Assembly: GCF_000350225.1 (NCBI RefSeq)
Contig: NW_005179360.1
Span: 1-55,729 of the forward strand
Source: Chondrus crispus
Lineage: Eukaryota > Rhodophyta > Florideophyceae > Gigartinales > Gigartinaceae
DNA length: 55,729 nt
Reading direction: 5' to 3'
The stretch's first letter is position 1. Each line of letters begins with the position of its first letter. A program made the position numbers and the translations under genes. The notes under the pieces were generated by a model. That model was not told the origin of the DNA. It did not search any database and saw only the letters and a list, made by a program, of their open reading frames with translations. This document shows positions 29,443-39,200 of the stretch, in pieces.

Positions 29443-31452
29443 TCAATCTCCCTCTGCCTCTTTGTGCCAACGTCCCGGCATCTGCAAAAATTCATACCGC
29501 AGAGCCTTCCTCACTGAAACCTGGTCGCACGTTATATTATCTCTCTTCAAAAACCAATGTCCGAACTCCTGCGCCTGTGACTTCTTCGCCTCTGCTCCAG
29601 AGACAAAGTTGTTGCTAATCGTCACAGGTCGCTTCGCATCCTCATTCGTGTACGTCCCCGTGTACCATGATCCCTCAACGAAGGCTTGCTTGTCGAGTAA
29701 ACCAAGAGCCACCGGAAAGTCCTGCGTAAAATCCCGTTCGAAGAGCAGCAGAGCGCTTAGCTGAGTTTCATCATGTGCGACAATTGATTGCGAATGAATA
29801 TCTTTTGTCTCAATCTGCATTTCATCGTACGATAGTCGAAACCGGTGATACACCTCGCCCCATAATCGTCTTGTCGACAATAGTGCTCTTAACAATAGCA
29901 TGCTTCCTGCTATCTTCTGTTCTGAGTCCAGCGTCCCAACCACGTCGGCCCCTGCATGCACCTCTTTACCTATGCGTATGAACGGATCTTGAAGCCATAT
30001 CTGGTCCGTTTCGAACAGAAACACATCAATCCCTCTGTCCAGCAAGTCTCGAATCAGCCGCGCCCTCATCAACATCATTTTCCAGTACGCGGGCTGCCCG
30101 TCGAGAATATGTACGCTATCCATGTTCTCCGGCGACAACGCGTCCGTAATATCTATAGTACGCCCAACACCAGATGCATCGAGTACGGTTTTTGATTCTT
30201 TATCGAAGGTGATCCAGAAGATGTGCGGTGGCTCAAAGCCTGCCTGCTTCACGTTGCACAACCAGCTCTTCGTCAACTCCAAAACTTGTGAACTGATCAC
30301 TGCAATCGATACCATGGTTGGGCGTTCAGCAACGATACTTTGCAAAGCTTCAAAGTAGCGCTTGCCAAACTCTGCGTCGAACGGTTCGTACCAAACCGAC
30401 CCAATTCTCACGCTGTCCCCGTACTGCGTTGAGAGTATCTTCTTTGCGCTTTCGTCTGACGCAGCAGAAATGCCATCCTTATCTGTCCCAGGCGCCGCAC
30501 CAGGGAGGCGTATACCCAAGTTTGACTCTGCTGAAATAACACGCATTGTGTAGCTCGCTGCCCACCTAGTAAACCATCTCTCCCACAGGAGATAAGGGTT
30601 TCCTACATACCCGTAATTCTTCCCCACGCGTGTGCTATACTTGATTAGTTTCCTATCTTGCTTGGAATTCGACTCTCCCCGCCGAAATGTGGGGACAGAC
30701 ATGTCTTCTTCCCAAATATGAGGCCAGCTAATCCACTCCCGCCTTCTTGATTTGAACCACTGCGAAAAAAATGCCCACATATCCTCTCGACCCGTTCGCG
30801 ACGGAGAAAATGCGCACGTTGTATTCAAAGGCCCAACGACATGCGACCACCATGGTGAAAGCGACATTTCCCCATGGCAGCCAATCGCTGCTCCGACATA
30901 CTCCCTTCGTCCGCCGGCTGTGTAGTACTTGTCAATTCCGACGTGCGCAAGCTTCAACCAATCCATTGCACGGGTCGTAAACTTGATACCGTCCCTGAGG
31001 AAAACGACAGCGGTGCTCTTGGGAACGTCATCGAGGGTGATATCACCCCACATCCGCATACCGCTTTGAAGTCGAACGTCGACAGCGCACTTCTTTTGCT
31101 TTAGGACGCATAGCCCATCGTATTCTCTGGAAAATTGAGCATGAACCCGCTCTGAGCTCGTGTAGAGACGATACACACAGTTCTGATCTTCGATTTGAAG
31201 CTCATTGACACCGACAAGAGAGTGAACGATAGAATCAGAGGCCACAATTGAAATGAACATGACATCTGGACTTTTGTGAGGGAGCGATATCCATGAATCT
31301 TTACATTTCCCAGCGCCGCGAGAGAGCTTTCCTTGAAATAGAAATGTGGAAAGACAAGCTAGGCATATAAGTACAAGGGTCGAAGAAATAGCGAATGAGA
31401 AAAGCCTACCACGGTCGTGTCGACGACGGAAAAAGAAACGAAAGTCTCCCAT
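29443..31452 (-). CDS. Type II membrane glycosyltransferase, GT77/PF03407-like
   Basis: 669 residues from the ATG at 31452 (MGDFRFFFRRRHDRGR). A short basic tail is followed by one hydrophobic segment at about 18-40 (LFSFAISSTLVLICLACLST), the signal-anchor layout of Golgi enzymes. The C-terminal half (about 390-640) matches nucleotide-diphospho-sugar transferases: HIFWITFDKES, MMLMRARLIRDLLDRG and VFLFETDQIWLQDPF. ETD-Q-I-W stands where the metal-binding DxD normally is. The middle (about 60-330) contains VVFLRDGIKFTTRAMDWLK and EWISWPHIWEED, which resemble a second, GT2-like fold; that is an inference. It probably adds sugars to cell-wall polysaccharide or protein in the Golgi. No close neighbour helps to fix the substrate. 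Confidence 0.82.
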   Translation of the reverse strand: MGDFRFFFRRRHDRGRLFSFAISSTLVLICLACLSTFLFQGKLSRGAGKCKDSWISLPHKSPDVMFISIVASDSIVHSLVGVNELQIEDQNCVYRLYTSSERVHAQFSREYDGLCVLKQKKCAVDVRLQSGMRMWGDITLDDVPKSTAVVFLRDGIKFTTRAMDWLKLAHVGIDKYYTAGGRREYVGAAIGCHGEMSLSPWWSHVVGPLNTTCAFSPSRTGREDMWAFFSQWFKSRRREWISWPHIWEEDMSVPTFRRGESNSKQDRKLIKYSTRVGKNYGYVGNPYLLWERWFTRWAASYTMRVISAESNLGIRLPGAAPGTDKDGISAASDESAKKILSTQYGDSVRIGSVWYEPFDAEFGKRYFEALQSIVAERPTMVSIAVISSQVLELTKSWLCNVKQAGFEPPHIFWITFDKESKTVLDASGVGRTIDITDALSPENMDSVHILDGQPAYWKMMLMRARLIRDLLDRGIDVFLFETDQIWLQDPFIRIGKEVHAGADVVGTLDSEQKIAGSMLLLRALLSTRRLWGEVYHRFRLSYDEMQIETKDIHSQSIVAHDETQLSALLLFERDFTQDFPVALGLLDKQAFVEGSWYTGTYTNEDAKRPVTISNNFVSGAEAKKSQAQEFGHWFLKRDNITCDQVSVRKALRYEFLQMPGRWHKEAEGD

Positions 31453-31875
31453 ACAGCCTTTACCGAATAGGTGGAGAGTAAGACGGATCAATCGGTCCTT
31501 CCAACAAACTAGTCTCTTCTGAGTGCTGCTGATTGTGCTTCAAAGCTAGGCAGCATCAATCAGGTCGGGCTCTCCACGATGACCAACTGCGGCCGAGTTG
31601 GTGAGGAATTCTAACACAATTGCTGAGAACGTAACCATCGTGCAGCATGCACACTGCTGGGCCCATCATGGTGGACGCAGATGATGATGGTGAAACATAT
31701 TAAGGATCGGAAAGAGGCCCACGTCCCTGTTCCTTCCCCGCGACCGGGTCGGTCGAGTGGTGAATCCAATTGACGCGTGTAACGGTTACTGCGATGCACA
31801 CGGATGACTGGAGCATAACCATGAGCTGTTTGGATTTACTGTAGTACAATTTTGTCAAGGCTGTGATGTGAGCCT

Positions 31876-31889
31876 TACAGTATACTGTA
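31876..31889. repeat. 14-bp palindrome TACAGTATACTGTA
   Basis: Perfect dyad whose core recurs in the longer palindrome at 47914-47937. Confidence 0.8.
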
Positions 31890-31934
31890 CTGCTCTGTAC
31901 TGTGGTGCAACTTTCAAATGTGCGACACGAATCT

Positions 31935-31958
31935 CACGCCCTGTGCCCACAGGGCGTG
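31935..31958. repeat. 11-bp stem hairpin with 2-base loop
   Basis: CACGCCCTGTG (31935-31945) and CACAGGGCGTG (31948-31958) pair perfectly around CC. Very stable if extruded or transcribed. Confidence 0.8.
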
Positions 31959-31989
31959 TGTTGAGATCAACATGAAGTGCCCAGCACTC

Positions 31990-32005
31990 CTATACACGTG
32001 TATAG
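31990..32005. repeat. 16-bp palindrome centred on CACGTG
   Basis: CTATACACGTGTATAG is a perfect dyad with a G-box centre, 45 bases from the hairpin at 31935. Confidence 0.8.
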
Positions 32006-32840
32006 TAAAGTGCTGTGCACTTCGAGCACCCATGATGAACGTGGTGCGAGAGGCCCTGTCACTATTTTATGCAATCTCAATCTACTGTAGTGCGGTCGTA
32101 AAATTTACTCAAATCAATGGCGCCTCGCAACGTTCCTTCTCCTTTCTTACAGGCCCTGTGAATAAAAGACCTGCCTGGCTTCGAAGCCCCCATTGCATGC
32201 CACCCCGCTCCACCAATGCATCAGTCTGCATCGCCTCCAGTTCTTTTCAGGCGCTCGCCCGTGCGATTGCTCAAAGTCTTACAGAGAAGAATCGGCGCGA
32301 AAGACATAATGGAGCACTTCAGCACGACGTATTTGTTAGTGTGCATGACTGTAGCGGCGGGCGAAGATGCTACATGTGTTTGAGAATCTTGCCGCCCTTG
32401 AATCCACTGACGGCAATTGGGTTATTATCGGCATACTGTACAACTAATACGAAAGTATTTTGAAAGAAACGAGATCCGGTCCTAGAGGGCATAATATTCT
32501 AACCCGAAAACCACCGTGTCAGCATTTCATCTTTCTAGCGGTCCGGCACTATGCATCCAATCGGTGCAACTCGCCGGCTCAAAGCTTGACAACCGATATG
32601 TAGTCTCTATGCACATCTGACCAATTACGTTTCGTCGTACGGCAAAGAACCCTCTAGGATATTTTAGTCAGAGCTGCCAGAAAGCAGTGTAATCTAGTCC
32701 TGGATGCAGAGGCACACAAGTGGCTCCATTCTATGGCTTTGTAGGCGCGACATCGCAACAGATGTATTTCGTGTCTTCTCAGATGAGTTTTCCCGAAAGG
32801 CAGACCTTTCACTGTTGCACGACTCTCATTTGATTCACAG

Positions 32841-33003
32841 GCATGAAAAGTTGTTCGTTGAGAAGGTGGCTCACCTTGCTTCGCGGCTCAAGGCTGGATC
32901 AAATTTTGGCGTTCAGACTTCAGATGACTTCGCCTTCCTTGCGCGTGTCGTGAAGGAAATCTTTGATGAAGTGATGGAAAAAACAAACGCTTTCTATTGG
33001 ACG
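32841..33003 (+). other. Exon-like segment, orphan
   Basis: It is bounded by TTGATTCACAG on the left and the donor GTAAGA on the right, and open throughout (HEKLFVEKVAHLASRLKAG, VVKEIFDEVMEKTNAF). Composition and borders look like an internal exon, but I found no partner exons and no family. It may be a gene fragment. Confidence 0.3.
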
Positions 33004-33289
33004 GTAAGAAATACTCATTGCTGTACAAAATTACACGTGTAGAACTCAGTATGAGCCCGACGACGATTCTGGGGAAGTTTTTGCGCCAGAGCCGAACACC
33101 CTGCGGTTTTTGGCGTCGGCGGTGGCGTAGGGAAATCCGTCGGCAAGCTCCTAAGCCTACCTGTTGCCGCCTGCCGCTTGCAAGCGACTTGCCTTTTCGA
33201 CCGCGCTCTACTGTTTTTGACATCGGCGTGCTCCTGATTGCAAGCCATTCTCTCCAAATCTTCTCTCCGGCATCCGAGGACATGACAAT

Positions 33290-36200
33290 ATGAGAGGCAA
33301 CACTGGAGAGGGGCCCATTAGGGCCTTGGACGAAACGTCTTTGGCCACCGGGGGGCAGCGATGGCGATTTATTCCTCTTAACCAACGACTGAAAAACGCT
33401 TCGGCCCGCCATTCATCTCTTCCATCTACTCTGTTCGATTCCAGTTCATCCAACGTCAACCCCGATGATACGATATTTTCTCATTTATCCGCCGCATTGG
33501 TGGCTAATTCCGAAATCAATATCACCACCACATTTTCCGAATACGTTCAACAAGTCAAACCGCTCACTCATTCACTCCCGCTCATATACAGAAATCGAAA
33601 GAGGATCGTCACCTTAACACTTGACGCCCTGCTTTCCTCAACAAAGAATGCAGCGGAAGCCACGCCGTCCATTGCCAACTGCCTTACCGCCTTGGCAAAA
33701 GACTTGGGCTCACAAGAATTTCTTCCATTCTTTTCGCGTATGGTTGAAATGTTTGCTGTCATCCTAGATACCGGCAGAACAGGCGGGAAATTGACAGATG
33801 ACGCTGTTCCGAAGGGCTCAACTGCTACAGTTCTGTGGGATCCGGAAGTTTCCATGGTTCCGCTTTTCGCAACATTAGCCGAAATAACCAAAGAATGCTT
33901 GCATCCATTGGCTTCTAATCCTGCCCAGACTATTACTGACTTGATACCCCTTCTAAGTAACGCACACTTTCGCGTGCGAGAGATGACGGCGGAGTCATGC
34001 CTCGGATACATTGTTCGGAAATCCCGAGACGTCGTTCTGGTGAAAGATCTCGTCTGCAAGCTCCTAGAAGTCTCAGAAGATAATAGATTGAGGGACGGAA
34101 AAGATCTTTTTCTACTCGACGGTTTGGGTGACTCCTTGTATGAAGCAGTTCGGCTGCCTTCGGGGCGCCTTCATTCAAGAGCATGTGAAGTTCTTCGTCA
34201 CTCTGTGCTACGAGCGAACGACTTCCACGCGAGCGCATCGAACGGCCATGAGTTTGTTACTGAGAACAGAAACCGCATGCTTCAGGTTATTTCACTCTGT
34301 CTGTCCCGTCTTTCCCGCCATCTTAAAAGCTCAGCTGACATTCGCTCGGTTGGCCTCGTTTTTCTCGAAGTGGGGAATGCTGCGAAGAGAGAAGGGAATG
34401 CACAGCAAACTGGAAACGTTGCGTTTCTGTCAAACCGGTGGCTTCAAAGTACTGACAGAAGCGTAACTTCTTCTCATGACCAGGTGCTTCTTCAAAAGTT
34501 TTTACTTGCGTTCTCGGGATGGGCTGGTACTTTTGCATCGAACGCTTATGTCGTCTACGAATGCCTTGGCGGAATAGCAATCATAATTTGCACATCTTTG
34601 GGCGATAAGTCTCGAGAATCTACGCTTCGAGTGTTTTGCTCGGTTTTATCGAAGGTGTCAAACACGACGGAGGCCGATACGTTATTGTGTGCTATTGATG
34701 TAATCGTTCGGATGCAGACGTGGAAATTGCAATTGGTGGATCAATCAGTCCTCATTGTTTTCTCTAAAGTGTGCGATCAGCTTGCTACGATAACGGACCC
34801 GATGCAGCTTAATGATTCGAGCTGTAGAGTATCCGTTGTTGCTCTCAATAGGGCTCTAGCCGTTCTGCGGCCCACATCGAGAGGTGAGGTCTGGATGAGA
34901 TTGCCATCGGTAAAGAAACTCCGAATACCGACACTCGAAAGGCAGCTTTTGACGATGGTTTCGCAGCAGGCAAGTAGCAAACCGGCTGAGCGTGGAGACA
35001 AGCCAATGTCAGGTCTTTTGGAAAGTGCCTTGGAATACCTCTCGCTCGTTCCATTTTTCAATGACTCCGAAGCCCTACAGGGCCTTATTTCGATGAAGGG
35101 CCTGAAATCGGATGGGGATGGAAGACTCTTGAGCGCTGTGATCGTTCAAATAGATGGAAATTTGCGGGACAATTCCCCTTCTTTCCAGTCCGATCTTTTG
35201 GTATTAGTGGACCGGATATTGGTGGCAGCGGAGAAATCAACCGTGACGCCGCTAGGAATAGAATCCTTAGTCCGGTTTATCCAACTATTTCCCACGCAGG
35301 CGAAGAAGATTTTTCAGCGGCGACTTGAAAAGTCGGAAAAGTATATTGAGGTGCTTTCGTCAAATTTAGGGTCTTCGGAGAGAAGTGTCAGGATGCAAAC
35401 AACTGAAATGCTTCACGACATCACATGCTGTCTTCTTGACGAAGGCGTTTCTAGGGGGGGGAGCTACTCCAAGAATGATTTCCGCGGAAATGTATCGGGA
35501 ATAATAGAGGACATGCAAAGCTCTCTTCTAAGTGAAGGGTCACTTCCCAAAGGTTTCTTCGCTGCCTTACGACATGTTTTACGTACACTGTCGACGTTGT
35601 CTGAGATCGATGAGATCTTGCGACTGCTGAGAGAAATGGCTCGCCTTCTTGCAAAATCCAGCAATGTGCACAGGCTCGTTCTTACAGCCTCCGTGCACTT
35701 TAGCGTTGGACTGCTTCGCACACCATTCAAGATGCTATGGGAGTGTGCTGGAAGCATTTGGAGTGCCGCTGCTTCTCACATGGGCAAAGAAGCAGTAGGC
35801 GTGATGATGCAGAATCTGAAACTAGCTGAAAACAATTTGATTCTCTTATCTAATGCGAAACGAGAAAGTCATACAGATCTTGATGTCGAAGATGTGGAGT
35901 TGGCAGGATCTGAAGGCAAGGGGCCATGTGACCCAGCAAGTGAATCTAATAGAGATCAAAGCAGAGAGGGCACTTCTGAGGCTTTTCTAAAGACACACCA
36001 CCTTCCAAGAGAAGGCGTGAAGCACTTGAAGAGAAGTCGTTCATCTAGTGGGGCGGGCAGGAAGAAGATGGCGTTTTGGCAACAAACATTAAGGCAGTGG
36101 GACCATGAAGAATGGAAGATGCATTGCCAGGAGAAAGTGTGTCAGGCTATAGCAGAAATGCAAGACGCCACCGAGGAAGGCGATGAACCAGGGATCCTCG

Positions 36201-39200
36201 AGGGCACCACAGATAGCTCAACAATGTTGCGCCAAATTCTTCGAATACTCTCTGAAGACCATCACATTGTTTCCGCATTTCGGAACGACATTTTGCTATC
36301 GTACTTGCATCTTGACCCCAGTTTGTTTTCAAGAAGCGAAGGAGACTCACTAGCCATCAGCTTTGCCAGTTTACTCGCAAAGTTGGGTGGTTTAAGGCTG
36401 ACTAACACGGATGATCGAGAGCTTTTACTGCGCCGCCGTCTTCTTACTGATCTCACGCGTCCAAATCCCGCACTTCAACTTGAGTGCCTTAGATGCCTTA
36501 GTTCGACTCGCTTGAATCCATTGAAGCCTTATCGAGAATCCTTCATCCGCTTAACCAAAGATGCAACATTCCGAGATGAGCTGAGCAAACTGGGCGACAC
36601 CTTACTCCCGAACCTAGAATCTGGGGAGAGAGGAAACATCCCTACGGAGGTGGATGACTTCATACTCGATGTCGTCCTGCGAATATGTTTCTCAAAAATG
36701 ACAGGCAAAGCAAACCGGACAGAATCTAGGCGCGCTGCAGCTCTAGTATTCATCGTGTCAAATCTTCCAATAAGCATCGCAATACCAAGGATCATTGACC
36801 TGGTTCTCGCTCCGGTGGCCGGCATCGTAAGCGAAACTCAAGAAGGGGTTCGTGACGGCACTGCGATTTCAATTAAGCGATTTCCACCTGTAAGTGTCCA
36901 GATGGGTCAGCTTACCTCCATCGAATCAATAATGAAGCATTGTCTAAAAGCCCTCGACGCTGCTTCATGTCGAAAACTTTCTGCAGCGTGTCTGGCCATG
37001 CTGCAGAACGCCTCTAGCGGATCTACGGCAAAGGCAATCAGATCTCGTTCTCTCCGCATACTCGCAAAGATGTGCGACGGAAGAGCGCATAGTAGTGCAG
37101 ATATTGTGCTTCCTGTTCTCGCGGCGATGCGAAAGAGTAACTTTGAAGTCACTCGAAGGAGTCACAATAGTGGGCTACCAAGCCTTCTTTGCTTCGTTGC
37201 CGCCGTATTCAAGTCCAGTCCATCCAAGGAACAGCAGCTAGTGGTAATGAAGGAACCATGGGCGGTTATATGGTCTTTGCACGTACTCAAAGCGAAAAAC
37301 TCGTCTCCCGAAGCAGTTCAAATGTCTCTTGTCGTTGCACGTGGTATCTGTGATTTAATCATTCCGCAGTTGACGACCTCTAGTGAGCAGCCTGATTCAG
37401 TCATCGAGATTTCCTCAGACTACTCTGAAGTGACCTGTGAGCTCGTTTCAGCCCTGCAGCAGTTATTGCATAGACTAACTGAGAACGTGCTGACTGAACG
37501 AAATGCGAGAAAGCACTGGGATCCTATTTTCCATGAAGCCTTGCTTGTTGTAGAAAGAATGATACATACCTCTTCGTTGCAGAGCCATGGTCTGGTCAGT
37601 ATTGCTTCCGGACTCGTTCTTTATTTAGAGAATTCTCACACGTTTGAAAGCACATATGAGCACGCACTGAGAGTACTCACGGCAATTTCACAACAGCTGT
37701 CTGTTCGAAGGACACCCACAAATGTGGATGAAATTAACAAGAGCCTTTTACAAGTGCGTGCATCTGCAATGAAGTTACTGCCATTTTTCTCCCATGCCCG
37801 GTTTGTGCGACAACCTGGAACATACACCCAGCTTTGCAAATTTTTGGCTGTTCTTGATGCTCCAGACTTGCAGGCCGCAGCGAACTATTTACAAATGATG
37901 AACGCAATGGAAAAGTCGCGTGTCGACTCTCCTGACGTGGACTGCCGAATCGATGGCTTGAATTTAGTCATCAGTGCGTTCAAGAGCGCAACGGAGACGT
38001 CGACCGACCAAAGCATCTCCCCGGGAGAAGTACGGTTTTCACTACCGGGGAATTCTGCTGCAGAGTCTCATGGCGTGGTTTGCTCTGCTGACGCAATAAC
38101 TGCAATTACACATGGCTGTATCTGCTTAGTGATGTTTGATGATGTGGCCGTACGCGGGACCTCTGGCTATGCTTTGCAGCTTATTGGGGAATGGTCTGGA
38201 ATTTCGAACTTGAACAGTGCAAGAGTTTGCCAAAGTCGCATATTCCGATTGTTGATGGAAGCTGTGGGGACTGCAACTACGGGAACAGTGCGGAGAGAGT
38301 ATACTAAAGCATTTGCCGCAGTAGTTCGACACGCAAAGAATGTCGAGAATCATGATGAATGGAATGGGTACTCCTCCTTTCCGTTGCTAAAACTTCTCTC
38401 TAATCGAAAAGACGTTGACTCTGACTTCTTTGATAATATTGTACACTTGCAAGCTCACCGTCGAAGTCGAGCACTTCGCCTGATTCGGAATTCTATCTTC
38501 GAGTCGAATGACTGCTCGAGTCGCGATGCTCTAACTTCACTTGCTTCACACTTCGCTCTACCAGTCGCGATGCAAATTGCGCTTGAATTATCTGAAGACG
38601 TTGAGCAACGCAATGTAAGCTCACGACATGCAGAATCACGAGCAGGGGCGGAAAGCGATGTGGCTGTTTGGGCAATTGAGCTTGTTGGAGTTGCTGCCCG
38701 CTGGCTGCCCTGGCCAGAATTGAAAACATGTATACGTGAGCTCATGAAAGATATACGTCACTGCGAACACGAGAAACGATCAAGGACTCTGTACAAACTC
38801 CTTGTTGCTGTAGTGGAAGCAATCCCCCACACCATTTCTGTGCAAGACGGCCTAGACGGACCCTCACGTGATTTCTTGACGGGGAACTTGTTGCCAGCTT
38901 TGTTGGGCCATATTACCGCGGGAGGTATCGGCGGTAATCATGTTGAAATCAATGAACTGGTGCAGACAAAGCAGAATCGCTACAAGCGAGGCTCATCAGG
39001 TGCAGTGTTTCGTGCCCCAGTGGCCAGCGCCATTGCACATCTACTAACCTGTTTTCCAGGCTCAGACGGAGACGTGATTATTCCACAGCTAGTGGCCCCG
39101 TTGGCGAATGCATTGCGATCACGCAAAACTGCGGTTCGTGACTCCGCCAAAAAGGCTCTCAATTCTATAATAATGACTCTAGGCACCCGATATTTGCCGT

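Larger units (their letters stand above)
31453..33289. other. 1.8-kb spacer with perfect hairpins and a possible orphan exon
   Basis: Divergent spacer between the glycosyltransferase (-) and UTP20 (+). It carries three perfect palindromes (31876-31889, 31935-31958 and 31990-32005) and an exon-like stretch at 32841-33003. No complete gene recognised. Confidence 0.5.

Noticed and set aside
31918..32463. 181-residue plus-strand frame
   Set aside because: It spans perfect palindromes, has an odd Cys-rich composition and no domain; more likely spacer.
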